Assembly: GCA_026874595.1 (NCBI GenBank)
Contig: CM049310.1
Coordinates: forward strand, 82,373,056 to 82,437,055
Origin: Sipunculus nudus
Lineage: Eukaryota; Annelida; Sipuncula; Golfingiida; Sipunculidae
Reading direction: 5' to 3'
DNA length: 64,000 nucleotides
Shown here: piece after piece, positions 1 to 11,155 of the stretch
Position numbering within the stretch: the first letter of the stretch is position 1
Layout of the letters: each line of letters begins with the position of its first letter
Translations under genes and position numbers: made by a program
Notes under the pieces: model-generated
What the model was told of the DNA's origin: nothing
Seen by the model: only the letters and a program-made list of their open reading frames with translations
Database searches by the model: none

Positions 1-400
1 ACCTTTTTTTGGTAGAATTTATGTGATTTCTTGCTTATCCTGCGCATATATAATTAACTAAAGTGACGGATGTATGATGCTGTTAATCTACAAGCTGTTA
101 AAACACGATGCATGTGCCAATGTTGACAAACAGAAAAAAATGTTAACTAGTTTCAAAACGCCGTTTGAAAACTATGGTTCGTTTGACTTACTACCAGATG
201 TCCTTGTTGAATGCGTTTGGATGATTTCGGCGGGCCCCCCACATGTTATAAACATATGGAAACATAAATGAAAGTGTCGGCGTTTACTCTCCTATTTTTT
301 TTAATAAAAGGTTAGTGGGATTATCTTCCTTAATAGACGTCAGATTTCGGAAAATTCCCAATTAATAATTATCAATCATTCTAACCGTAAGGTAACCTTT
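1..400 (+). repeat. Dispersed repeat DR1, 5' half
   Basis: This segment is clearly similar to 23035-23330, 44035-44480 and 53640-53975. Shared landmarks are 'agaatttatgtgatttcttg', a run like 'gttaaaacacgatg' and 'gttgacaaacagaaaa', followed by 'cgcatgttataa'-type sequence. The similarity fades near position 350 after 'aatagacgtcagat', which matches 53957-53970. The small open frame at 74-271 lies inside the repeat and shows no conserved protein. Family identity is unknown; no terminal repeats are seen because the window cuts the 5' side. Confidence 0.7.
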
Positions 401-1145
401 ATTCTCATTTAACAGACAGCACCACCGATAAGCCATGGACTTTCAAACAACACACTGACAAATATTTGTGAATAATAAATAAATAAATTCATTCAAGCGA
501 CACGAATAGCACGCGTGATCGCACGTATGAAACATACACGGTCTGTGGAATTTTAAATTTTCATAATCGTCATCATCATGCTTTTCATATTTCTAATATG
601 AACCTTTAAAGCAGCCTGGATAAATGTCTGAATGGCATACAATTAATTTTCATATCACTAATATTTCAATATCTGAATCAAGCAATATCTAAAGGACAAC
701 AGAATACGTCTTTCTTCAAATTGATTGCATCCCACAAATCATATTTCATATTATTTTCCCCCTTTCTTTTCCAAATTCATGATTATATAACCAGAATTAA
801 TTTGTAGTCGCTCCTATGGTCTAACAGAGGCTTCGTTTGAATTATATTACTTGTTGAGCGGAATGCTTCATGGGGCTTTATTTTATAGGTCACCGGGTTA
901 AGCCGCTTAATCCTTGCTTTATCTCACCCTTTATGTTTCGCTCTGCAGACCTAAGCTCTCCGGGCTGAAGCTGTCATGCTTTAATATGAGGGATCCGGTT
1001 ATGCCGAATGGATGAGTTTAATTTATACTCTTCAAAGACGGGTTAAACAAAGAGTAAGATTAGGACAGGGTTTATGAACATGATGCAGTGACTCGTCAGC
1101 AGACGTAAAAGTTGGCATCGGCTAATTAAAAATAATAAAAATAAT
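401..1145. other. No recognisable feature
   Basis: AT-rich single-copy-looking sequence. I see no convincing exon, repeat copy or structured element here. Confidence 0.5.
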
Positions 1146-1149
1146 ATTA

Positions 1150-1370
1150 CGCGACTAGAATTCTGCATTCTAAGAAATTCAAGCCTCCGGGAGGTGTGCG
1201 TCATGGCAGGGGTTCTTAACCGTATTTGCATTCTCTTATTCGGCGAATATTTCAAGGTTCATTCGTGCATAAATGACTCGTGCATTTGTGAATATTCCTT
1301 GATGTCGTACCTGAATCCGGATCTTGTGCTGAATCCCCACCAATGCACCGTGTTTTCGTGTACACAGTGT
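1150..1370 (-). repeat. Dispersed repeat DR1, 3' half
   Basis: On the minus strand this matches 23330-23530, 29835-30050 (also minus) and 54600-54830. Landmarks, seen here on the plus strand, are 'attctgcattc', 'aggcctcc'-like sequence, 'cttattcggc', 'gcatttgtgaatattcc' and 'ctgaatccggat'. The short open frames on both strands are incidental to the repeat. Confidence 0.65.
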
Positions 1371-1394
1371 CGCTGTTAGCCAGCACTTTTTAAA

Positions 1395-1665
1395 TTGGTT
1401 TCAGCGGTCAAGGGTAGACCACAGAACTCAATGCCGGGAGATTGAAATGAGTGAGTTCGAATGTCAGTCGGGTCGGTGAGATATTTCACGGTCGGTCCTC
1501 ACCTATGGTGAGTGCTCTGTATACTTAATGGGAAGGCCGTGGCCCTTTGATTGGTTCCTCGGTGCAATGTCCCCGCAATGGGGGCGATTACGCACCCTGG
1601 GTGCAGGCAACACCGGGCCTGGTTAACACCACGATATAAAATGAGAGGAAGCTTGTGATACTGCG
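1395..1665 (+). repeat. SINE-1 copy (tRNA-derived)
   Basis: The 5' part carries a B-box-like 'gagttcgaatgtc', then a body shared with 46675-46935, 18700-18930 and (reverse) 57165-57365. Body landmarks: 'ttcacggtcg', 'ggtgagtgctctgta', 'gcgattacgcacc' and the 3' end 'ccgggcctggttaacacc'. About 270 bp, typical of a tRNA-derived SINE transcribed by RNA polymerase III. The A box is degraded here but clear in the copy at 46675. Confidence 0.75.
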
Positions 1666-1669
1666 ATAT

Positions 1670-2950
1670 CTCCGAGTCCGGGTTTTCTACCTAAAATATG
1701 CAAATTAATTATAACGAAAATACGTCTGAGAGCGGAATAGGCAGAGCGGTTTCCGTCTCGCCTAGTTTAGTTCCTAGTTTTATCAAGTCTGCTGACCTTC
1801 CTGGCATACTTTTTCCTGACACTGCGCCCCCCCCCTTTTTTTTTGTTCTAAAGTCTTCTGTCTGCACCGTGATAACCTCCTCCTTGTCAGAGGTACTATT
1901 CGTGCTTGTTGCTTCTTTGTCGTATTATTGGCAAAATATGTAAAATCCCACGGTTCTGCATATTTTATGATAATACCTGTCAATACGTTTATCTATACAG
2001 GATATGTGAAGCCACTCACATTTTGATGAATAAGTGAACAGGATCGAATAATAGGATTTAGAATAATAGGCTTTAACGTGACATGTCAGAGAAAATAGAA
2101 CGACTTATCAGTTTTGTTTTTCAATGGTTTCCAGGATTAAGTCGAAGAAACCATGTGATTTTAACTACATTTTATGGTTCAGTGTCTTTTATTGGTGTAA
2201 TGTCATATCATAGTACATGTATATGACTGGATCATGAGTATTTTTTTTATTTTCCCAAGTTATATCAAAACTTTAGTCTGCATCTTTATTTAATAAATTT
2301 ATTTTTATTATATTTTTGATATAGTCATTTTGTATGCTATTGCTTGCTTGTAATCGCGTTTTAAAGCACAATGTCGTGGAATTTACGCTTGAGAAAATAA
2401 AATATGATTATTATTCTTATATTGCTATTACTATCGAAATACGACCGGTTCTTTCATGGGTTTACTTTCAACAACATACTGTTCAGTATGACCCAATTTA
2501 TACATTATAAGGGTACGTAGACTTTTTACTTACGTGCACATTGAGATAAAATATTTACATATCAAATTCCAATGAACTACTACAGTGGCTCAATTACATA
2601 ACGTCTGATAGATAACCCTTTTTCAGTATATAATGGAGAAAGGCGATACCGCCTTATAAATACATAATAGGATTCACCGCAGAACAAATTTCAACCCTGG
2701 GATCGTTTTTATCCTGTGAAAAATGAATTATTGACAGGACAATATATGATCTTATATACCAGCTTACCGATATACCTAGTTAGTTTAGAACGCTTCTTGC
2801 AAGAGAAAAGCAAGCACGGGCTTAGAAGCCGACATAATACACAAGTTCTTTATATAATCCGTAATTCTTAAAGTACTTAACGTTTGTTACTTAAAGGGGT
2901 CCAATCACCTATCTGACCTATATACAGGTAATCAATTGGAGTTTTAATAA
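1670..2950. other. No recognisable gene; C/T homopolymer run near 1825
   Basis: AT-rich sequence with a polyC-polyT run at about 1827-1846. The small open frames at 1698-1943 are disrupted on neither side by splice signals I would trust. Nothing else is recognised. Confidence 0.4.
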
Positions 2951-2954
2951 TAAT

Positions 2955-3365
2955 AGACCAGAAAACGTGGATATCGCTGCACACAGGCTGCTTGTTTTGT
3001 TATATCAACCTGTTTATTATATGTGGGGGTCCGCCAATATAATCAAAACAAATTCTACAAGGGCATCTGGCAGCAAGTCAGATAAGCGAGAGCTTTGCAA
3101 ATGGCATTTTGCCACAAGTTACCTTTCTACTTCAGCATTTATGCAACATACAACCTTAGGTTACATGTTATTCCCGTTTGTAAACACTGCTGTGTTTACA
3201 AACATGTAGTTGAAAAACAAGTTCATACATCCTTCCTGAAGACGTTTTAAGAATTTTTCACATCCGAAATTACCCTTAGATCATTAATATATACATTGAG
3301 CAAGCCAGAAATCACAAATTCTTTTTCAAAAGGTAGGCGAATGGGCAGCTTTAATTATCACCCGA
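2955..3365 (+). repeat. Dispersed repeat DR2
   Basis: Very similar to 25826-26230 and more distantly to 12290-12690 and 38590-38900. Landmarks in order: 'cacacaggctgcttgttttg', 'tggcagcaagtcagataagc', 'gctttgcaaatggc', 'acaagttacctttct', 'aaacatgt', and the 3' part 'aattctttttcaaaaggta'. About 400 bp, without obvious terminal inverted repeats. The open frame at 2967-3209 is inside the repeat. Confidence 0.8.
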
Positions 3366-3659
3366 TACGACACATGATACGATACACTTAAGGCACATTA
3401 CATTTTACATTCGAAGTTTAATGTTCAGTTTAATCAATTTCCAGATGGCGAAACTTTCCTCAAGTAACATGTCTTTCTGAATTATAAATATTATAATTAT
3501 AAAATTTATAAATAAACAATAAGCCACTAAGTTAAGCTCATAAAGGTTTCTCACCGAACATGTTTTAATGCTTTTTGCAACTTTGTGTCTTTTACAGGAA
3601 TAGATTACAATTCACTGGATATAACTTTACTTCTCTGCCTGTGTACACATGCATTTTTG

Positions 3660-3768
3660 TGATCGATTACGCAAATTGCAATCAATTTAATCGATTATGA
3701 AGGAAAACGACTAATAATCGATATAATCGATTAATTGGCACACCATATATATATATATATATATATAT
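3660..3768 (-). mobile_element. hAT-like MITE end fragment plus (TA)n
   Basis: The segment 3660-3743 has several 'atcgatta' motifs and ends 'attggcacacca'. Read on the minus strand this is a TGGTGTGCCAATTAATCG end, like the ends of the MITEs at 6295 and 48940. A (TA)n run occupies about 3744-3768. Only one end is present, so this is a remnant. Confidence 0.35.
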
Positions 3769-3884
3769 GAATGTTGTAAAGCCACAAATCGTCTCAGCTA
3801 GGTTTCATTTAAAGAGCAAAAATAAAAAAAAAAATTGTTGAGGTGGTCGTTGTCGTTATAGAGGTTGTCGTTAGGCAAGGTTTT

Positions 3885-4029
3885 TTCCATATATACATTT
3901 ATATATACAAGTATATTGAAATTGTATACACAGAACAGTTAAAAAAAAGTGAAATTGAAAGTGAATTGACTTTTCTGTAAAAAAAATTTCAATCTATATA
4001 CAATGAACCATCATGGCTATTCATACATC

Positions 4030-4035
<6 letters not shown>
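3885..4035 (-). repeat. Hairpin-associated repeat (copy 1)
   Basis: On the minus strand this reads 'gatgtatgaatagccatg', then 'ggttcattgt', then 'tatagat.gaaa', matching 27027-27100 on the plus strand. Both copies sit against (TA)n tracts. This copy keeps pieces of a long inverted arrangement around 'gtatacacag' but is more degenerate than copy 2. Confidence 0.5.

Positions 4036-4071
<36 letters not shown>
4030..4071. repeat. (TA)n(TG)n compound microsatellite
   Basis: About 14 bp of TA followed by about 28 bp of TG dinucleotides. Alternating purine-pyrimidine, so Z-DNA-prone. Confidence 0.95.
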
Positions 4072-4074
<3 letters not shown>

Positions 4075-4674
4075 TCTGGTTGCAGCCCCTGCCCTAGGTG
4101 TTATGTTTTAGATTAGTAGGCATTAGTTAGGAAAATCCTCATCATTCTACGTCTTCTACGTTACAAAGACAATAATTACTTCCACAAATAGTCATAATGA
4201 CACCCGTCAGTAGGTTAGCTGGATAACTGCGAACACAGTGAATTTGGTGCCATGACTCTCAGAATGATCCGTCTATCCTGGCTGTCGCAATTTAAACGTT
4301 TAATAAAACCGTGACGTTTTAAAAGCGTTACAACAATGCTAGATAAATGGAATTTATCATGAATTTATCAGGAAAAATATCAAATTACACCAAAATTTAT
4401 ACTTACTGCAATTTGAGCTCATAGGTCGCATTTCGAAATGATTGGTTAATTCGCTGGTTTTCAAAAGCAGACAAGTAGAAGGTATTTAGTATCTTAGTCA
4501 GGGAAATTCGGATTATTCCATATGGCGTTCTTGATTCACTGCATTTTATATGGTGCAAATAATAAATTAATTACATTTGCATATCAGGATAAAGCATAAC
4601 CAATTACAATAACGGCAAGATCGTTACAGGCTGAAAATCTTTAATAAAATTTATTCCAACCTCGTCATCACATT

Positions 4675-4830
4675 GTGGAGCGTTGTGACGTATTGGTTAG
4701 TGCAATGGACTTTTAAGGTTGTGGGTTCTAGTCCTGTTCAGACCTCGCTAAGACTCCTTGCCAACGTCCTTACCACAAAGGTGAGCGCTCTCTCCACCCA
4801 TGAGTGAATGGATACAGGCAAATGTATAAT
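4675..4830 (+). repeat. tRNA-derived SINE-like fragment
   Basis: There is an A-box-like 'tattggttagtgcaatgg' and a B-box-like 'gtgggttctagtcctg' about 35 bp downstream. The body has 'aaggtgagcgctct', as in SINE-1. It ends near 'gaatggataca'. Probably a diverged SINE-1 relative. Confidence 0.5.
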
Positions 4831-6286
4831 GAATACCCTTATTACGTCTAAATGTCGTGTGTTATGTTCACAAGGGATTCGAGGAGAGCTACAAGAATGA
4901 ACAGACCGGAAAACCAGGATGGCAAAGTAAAAAGTCGGGTGAGACTCTCACGGATTGATATAAGACTATAAAACCCAAACTGTCTTTTACATAACAATAA
5001 CACATATCGACCGCATAAATGCAGTGGTTTATTTTTCAAACACCGCTTCCGTTAACGCCATGGTTACCTCGCTGGTCCTTTAGTTGCGCAACCAGAACCC
5101 TCGGTGATAAAACGTGTGTTCGTTGGTCCTTGCGCACGCAAGCCCGCGTGTGTGACGTATGCATGAGTTAGTGATTGAGTGAGTGAGTGTGCTTTGGTTC
5201 AGGTACCCATGTAAGGTATATTTTGAGCGTTTTATTTTGTCCTATTTTGGCAGTTGTTTATGTAAAATGTGCAGTTGTAATTCTGGATTGATGCAGTTTA
5301 TAAACATTTAAATTCTGTTTTAGTCACAGACTGAATAACCACATATTCCCATGAGTAAATAACTAGATTTTATCCAGTACATCATGGCTATACAATATGT
5401 AATTGTTTGGCTCTGTATTTTGTCTTATTGTTATTTATAATTCATTTTTAATATTTAATACAATATAAATAGTTTAAATGAATATATGACATTTTGTTTT
5501 TTTTATTACAGAAAAGCATACATATTACATCTGTGATATATGTTTTTAATACGTACGACTGTATACTTAGACATACGTACACACTACCAACATTTTATTA
5601 TAGTAAGGCCCTACAGAAATCATTTTATGTCGAGGAAGGCTTAATTATATCAAATTTTTAGATAATTCAACAGATTATTTTTTCAGGGCCTGGGACAAAA
5701 AGTGATGACCCTTTTTACAAGTAGCTATCACATATGAAAACAAGCAATTTAGATCATTCATGACAAGTTGCATATGATAGAGTCCCCACGCTTCCGGAAG
5801 TTATTTTTTTTAATGAATTTTGCATGACTCATTGAAATTTCCCACACAAAACATGACTTTTAAAATACTAATTTTAAAAATTAAAAATGACCTTAACGGG
5901 TACAAGAACCCGGAAATTTGTGCGGAGCTAAAATTTCTTGTAGGATGTACTCTGTATGTAAGCCCGACTGTGAAATGTAAGCTTGTATATTATAAGCCCA
6001 GTGAGGGAGAGGATTTATTGTATTAGCTTAAGCATGTCTGCCACCTGCTTTTCTTGGCGGCGTTGTCCAACAACCCGATCACATTCAGAAATTGACCCTC
6101 CGGCTCATGCTGTGAATGTTTATTTCCTTGTTACGGTATATATCAGATCAAACCATACCAACCTGACCTTACGGCTGGCCTGAGGTATCCGCTTGACCCG
6201 TGTATACTACATATTTTGCTATGGAAATAGCAAACACCTATAAACTTACCGCCAGCGTTTTTATAAGATTGGGAGATTTGAAGGGG
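4831..6286. other. No recognisable feature
   Basis: AT-rich sequence. A short 'gtgattgagtgagtgagtgtg' patch lies near 5170-5190. Open frames under 70 codons show no coding signs. Confidence 0.4.
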
Positions 6287-6886
6287 GTTCACAGTAGTGG
6301 TGGGAGTCGGTTCCTTTTTCATAATCGATCATCGGTTTGAGCAAACCGATCGATGATCGATTAATAATCGGTTCAGGCAGATATAAAGAAACATTCAGTT
6401 TTCGGTGAAACTGTACTTTCTTAACCAAGCCTGCATGTCTTAGTAATTCTACCTTAAGAAAAAAAGATTTTGCCTTTTTTATATTTTCCTATTATTAGTA
6501 AAATATCCTTTTAAAAGTTTCATTTTAATTATTAATAATAATCAAGAATTAAACCACAATCCAGGACATCTACTTGCTGCATAGACCTGGAGAATTTATG
6601 GAGCATTTTCACGCCATACCGGCCATATTGTGCAATGTACGTCTCGTAACAAAACTCCCCGCTAAATCTGCAGCTCCCTTCCAGTTCACAGAGGTTTATT
6701 ACGTCCTCCTTTCTCGCATCTACCGTGGTAAACTCAGTTACATACGGATGTTATTTGGGAACAAAGACTCGTTATCATGATTATGATGTAATCGATATTT
6801 GCCTTTGGTAATCGAGCGCTTGAAAGTGGCAGTAAACCGACTGACTTTCGATAAAACTCGATGATCGGCCCACCACTAGTTCACAG
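6287..6886 (+). mobile_element. hAT-like MITE with perfect 8-bp target duplication
   Basis: The element runs 6295-6878 (584 bp). It begins TAGTGGTGGG and ends CCCACCACTA, an exact 10-bp terminal inverted repeat. It is flanked by GTTCACAG at 6287-6294 and again at 6879-6886, an exact 8-bp duplication. An 8-bp duplication with TA-GG(T)G-type ends is the hallmark of the hAT superfamily. The interior is rich in 'atcgat' motifs near the ends. The only open frame, 6574-6780 (68 codons), resembles no transposase, so the element is non-autonomous. The intact duplication suggests a fairly recent insertion. Confidence 0.9.
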
Positions 6887-7535
6887 CTGTCACAAAGGTC
6901 TCTGCTAGATTATCTCTTTTTTTAATTACATTCCTCTCACCCAATGTTTAATAAAAACAAACACAAATATAGTATAGTTTGTGACAACTGGAAATCTAGG
7001 TCTATAATCCTTGTCCAACTAAAATATTGGCTATATTTCTTCCACATCTATTTCGTTTGCCACTACAAACTAACTTTTATCAAAAGAGGTAATGTGGTAA
7101 TTTTGATTATTTGAATAAGTATAAAATGAACATATTCTCTTTGCGACGCACGGTTTTGGCCTGTTTAGAAAGAGCTGCAAAAACGATGTCGACTTTTTTA
7201 TGTGATCACTGATATGTCGCAAGACCGAACACCTCTTCTGTCATGTTTCTTTCAGAATTAAGAATATGAGATCCATACATTGGAGAATATTATTTTGCTG
7301 TTAGATAATCGGCACATTTGTCTGATTTACTCTGAAGTAGATAAAGGAAAGCTTTAGTGCATTCAATAAAATGATCAGGGGAAAACAGATGGACAGGGTA
7401 GTGGAATAGAGTATAATGACTATGTGGGAGCTGACCATCTCCGTGTCTCTGACACATTTTATACATGTTTAGGGGTATTCGCCTACCGTTAAGGTCAAAA
7501 TATGACTAATTTCACTTTCTTTAAAAGGGTAGGAT
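6887..7535. other. No recognisable feature
   Basis: AT-rich, no repeat partner noticed and no coding evidence. Confidence 0.4.
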
Positions 7536-7539
7536 GCGC

Positions 7540-7850
7540 TTTGGTGAAGTGTATATATGAGTCAAAATAAATATTATTAAGAATATATTCACATTTTGCG
7601 ACAATTTAATTTTTCATAGATTGATTCAAAGTTTTATATCTCGTATCTTTCAAGTGAGGTTTTTGAAAATAATGTATCATGAGTTAAAAGTATAAGAATT
7701 TATCATTTCGTTAAATCAGCGAGGGGGTTATCTGAACAGTGCGGGGGTAACCTGAAATCACGTCCTGACTACCCCTGGGGGTAATCAGATTACCGGAGAT
7801 AACCTTAAATGGGGGTAACCTGAAGTCTTCACATCGCCACTGGGCTGCCT
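7540..7850 (+). repeat. Dispersed repeat DR5
   Basis: Aligns with 19190-19505: both run from 'tgcgctt.agtgatgt' through 'cattttgc.acaatttat' and 'agattgattc' into repeated 'gggggtaacctgaa' motifs, then 'aacctgaagtctt' and 'gccac'. Related pieces lie at 20030-20345 and 45595-46175. The 'GGTAACCTGAA' motif occurs several times per copy, so the 3' part may itself be a short tandem array. Confidence 0.7.
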
Positions 7851-8750
7851 ATCCATTAACGAGAACCTATTTTGCTGGCCTCGAAAAAACTAAGGAGCCA
7901 ATAAGTCACTTGTATTATGCTAGAGAGAGCTGAGAATGATTTGTGACCCCTTTAGTTAGTGCGATTAAAACTGAACCCAAGCCCATTATGCATGGTTAAC
8001 GTTGCCGATAAAAACAGACATTAAATTCTAGCTTTCTGCCGTAGCCAACAACGGTATTAATCAAAGGTTGTTTTTATATAATGACAGTAAAATAGTTGTT
8101 ATGGATGGAAAATGACGCCTGTACGCTGTAGCTTTAAAGATTCGAGATTTAAAAAAAGAAATATTTCTCTCACTCGCGCCTTGTGTGCAATGTATTTTGG
8201 GAAAAAACAAACACTCAGAGACCGCTTGCGCACCTCCATCAACATTTTGGATCATTAGATCCGATATATACCAGATATCTTGTTAAAACGAAAACAGAAA
8301 TCTATGTATTCCCGTTAAAATGTGGTTGGGATAAATTACATTTATTACTAGCATTAAAATTGTTATGTATACGGACTGTCTGTTCCGCAGCATAATCCAC
8401 TGCATTTAATCACCTATAAAGCATGTTGAATTGACACGAAAAAATAGCGTCTTCTCTTTAAAAAGAAATGGGTACCTGTCAAAGTTTTCCCTGAAACCCG
8501 TAGGCTTACATCTGTATACGTGTGTTAAAACAGTGGACCGGGCGCGATCACAGTTGTCAACAAAAACACAGCAAATGTCAATCAAGAGATGCCTTGACTG
8601 ACTTGAATTTTATTATCTGAATGCCAAATTATGTTAGTGGTATCCCCATTCAACTGTAGCAATAAAAGTTCTTTAAAATTAGCAAGAAGAAAAAGTTTCA
8701 AGATAATAGATTCAACCATTCCAATGAAATCTAGCGGTTATGTATGAGGT
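7851..8750. other. No recognisable feature
   Basis: Two overlapping opposite-strand open frames at 8061-8395 are short and have no recognisable protein signature. Confidence 0.35.
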
Positions 8751-8959
8751 CAGCTTAGCAAAAAATGACCAGGCACATTTTTAAGGACATCCCTGGATGT
8801 CAAGACAAAAGATCCTAGGTACGACAGTAAAGTTTTGTACCCTGTCTGATTGTCTGGGTGCTTAAGATGATTTTGGTTAATAATATAGGTCACCATGATC
8901 TAACATCAGGTTTCCATGGAGATTGCCCAAGAAGTTTTGGTCGATAGCACGCAAAATAT

Positions 8960-8974
8960 AGGTCACAATGACCT
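8960..8974. promoter_or_regulatory. Perfect AGGTCA inverted repeat, 3-bp spacer (IR3)
   Basis: AGGTCACAATGACCT. The two hexamers are exact reverse complements with a 3-bp spacer, the layout of the estrogen-response-element consensus bound by steroid-type nuclear receptors. It lies within a satellite unit, so regulatory function is only a possibility. Confidence 0.4.
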
Positions 8975-9767
8975 AGTTTCAGGTTACCATGGAGTTTGCT
9001 CAAGACTTCTCTGTATATTACATTAGAACACTTTAGGGCTAGCAGATACAATTTGTGCCAATCTGATTTTCAGGTTGCTTAAAATCATGCTCTTGGCCCA
9101 TATTTTACAGAATATAGGTCACCATGAAATAATTTCAGGTTTCCATGCAGATTTACCAAGGACCTGCCTGAATGTAATGTTAGTCGATTCTAGGCCAAGC
9201 GGATACAATGTATGCCCCATTTGATTGACTGGGTGCTCCAATCTGTTTTCAGCCTGTAGTTTACAAAATATAAGTCACCATGGCCTGATTATAGGTTTCC
9301 AAGGAGATTTGCCTAAGACCTCCCTTGAAGTAGAGTTAGATGTTTCTAGGTCTAACGGTGACGATTTGTACCCTGTTAACGGACGAACTGCTTCATCTGA
9401 AGGTCTCAAAAACAGAGAAAAAATGCATAATAATTATTTAAAAAAAACAGGTGGCACCACCAGTCTCCAGAAAATGGTCATGATCAATATGCATGGGACG
9501 ATTCGTGGCAATCAATGCATAAGTTATTCAGATACTAGAGCTCTTGTATCAAATTTTAAATTATTCCGGGGCGGGGAGTACTTTCGAGCTTAATAGCTTA
9601 AAGGATATAGTTAACAGTGACCTAATTTCATTTTTTTCAAGGAGATTTTTTATTTACCCCTATGAGTGTTACGTTATAAGTTGCTAGGCCTAGCGGATAC
9701 AATTTGTGCCCCGTCTGACTGACTGGGTGTTCAAATTTATGTTTTCAGCCTTTAGTTCGGTAAAAAT

Positions 9768-9782
9768 AGGTCACCATGACCT
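9768..9782. promoter_or_regulatory. Perfect AGGTCA inverted repeat, 3-bp spacer (IR3)
   Basis: AGGTCACCATGACCT, the second exact IR3 site of the array. Five other blocks of the array are variants with one or more mismatches in a half-site. Confidence 0.4.
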
Positions 9783-10104
9783 AATTTCAGGTATTTAAGG
9801 AGATTCGCCTAGGACCTTTCTGGATGTACAGTTAGAAGTTTCTAGGTTTAATGGTTACGATTTGCCTTGTTAACAATCTCGAGGAAATAACGAAACACTT
9901 CATGATCAACATGTATGGCAAGGATCTTGGTAATCAATGCTTTAGTTATTAAGATACTGGAGCTTTTGTATCATTATTTTCTATTATTCTGGTGATACTT
10001 TCGAGCACGGAGGATATAGATCACAGTGACCTAATGTTTTCAAGGAGACTTTTTATGGATCTCCATGGATTTTCAGTGAGATGTTTCTAGGTTCGGCGGT
10101 TACG

Positions 10105-10195
10105 ATTTGTGCCTTGTTAGCAGACAGACGGACAGACGCACGACGGACAAAGAGTGATCGCTATAGCTCAGATGATTTTCGGTCAGCTGAGTTTA
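10105..10195 (+). repeat. Terminal segment of the SAT-A-bearing element
   Basis: 'cagacagacggacagacg' with a following 'agtgatcgctatagctcaga' marks the end of the array. I associate this kind of tail, a run of acggac/agacag followed by 'atagctca', with dispersed repeats of bivalve genomes; this is recollection, not a search. Confidence 0.4.
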
Positions 10196-10199
10196 TACA

Positions 10200-11087
10200 A
10201 ACCATTGTATTCCCAACAACACGATGATGAAAGTACTAGTATATATAGACGTGCTGATTTATTCCGCTGTGTCTGCTGAAATGCGGGCGCCCTAACAAGC
10301 TACCTGACATACAAATGTGAAAGCGCTGTCATCACTGTTTTGTTATGTTCTTTACGGAGACAATGTGTCCATTAATTTCTATGACAGTGTTCTTTGTCCC
10401 TTCAGAAGGGATCATTGACAATAATATGCTGTTCTGGGAATAACAGCTTCCTCGAAATATCGGGAATCAGTCTTCTCAGGGGCACAAAGTACAAATGAAA
10501 CCTTTGACTACTAAAACCCGATTTCTGCTAGAGCTATTAGTGCGTTGAAGGAACGTCAAACACTCGACTGCACAAAGTGGCCCTACATGGGACATTTATG
10601 TCTTTTAACAGTTGTTCTTTTATTCCCTTCGGGGGCCCGGAATATGGACATGGCCTTCGCGGCTTTTAAGGGCTAATTTAGAGATAATGGCTCTATAAAA
10701 TCGAGGGTTAGTTTTTCCATGACCCATTCAGCATTCAGCGTGCGCAGAACTCATATATCAATTTTGTTCTATCCGAATAAGCTTATTCTACCTGAAATAT
10801 TATTGAACTGCCTGTACACGTCTGCCTGAACATGTTCTTTCTCTTGTGATGCTTACTGGTATGGAAAGATATATTGTTACCAGGTATGTCATCTGTCATA
10901 CTGCTTTAATAGAAATCGTTACTCTGCCACAAATAACTGACTAATCACAAAGCTTACATAAGTAGTTCTCCGTTCAACGCCACCTTTTAATGATTTATCC
11001 GGCATAAGTTTAATAGCTGGACAACTCGAAGTCATTAAAACTATAATTTATACAAATTGGGAACATTTATTGTTTTTTTCTAAGGGT

Positions 11088-11090
<3 letters not shown>
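10200..11090. other. Non-coding segment of higher complexity
   Basis: 10200-10760 is less AT-rich than its surroundings and has no open frame of note and no repeat partner in the window. It contains 'aagggatcattgacaataat' around 10408. It could be a conserved non-coding element or an old transposon; nothing in the window decides. Confidence 0.25.

Positions 11091-11093
<3 letters not shown>

Positions 11094-11152
<59 letters not shown>
11094..11152. repeat. (TA)n microsatellite
   Basis: About 59 bp of uninterrupted TA dinucleotides. Confidence 0.97.

Positions 11153-11155
<3 letters not shown>

Larger units (their letters stand above)
8755..10140 (+). repeat. Satellite SAT-A: about 156-bp units with an AGGTCA palindrome
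   Basis: Degenerate tandem array. Each unit has a palindromic block (AGGTCACCATGACCT or a variant), then 'aatttcaggtttccatggag', 'tctaggcctagcggatacaa', 'tgactgggtgctcaaat' and 'ttttcagcct'. Palindrome blocks start at 8887, 8960, 9116, 9272, 9609, 9768 and 10018. Spacing is exactly 156 bp twice; other gaps are irregular (73 to 337 bp), showing truncated or interrupted units. The open frame 9225-9593 (122 codons) crosses unit boundaries and is incidental. A reversed array of the same family lies at 62900-63645. Confidence 0.85.

Noticed and set aside
9225-9593. 122-codon frame as a gene
   Set aside because: Lies across SAT-A unit boundaries and has no counterpart in other units.
8960-9782. 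Calling the IR3 sites functional hormone-response elements
   Set aside because: No target gene is recognisable nearby and the sites belong to a repeat; only the sequence match can be claimed.
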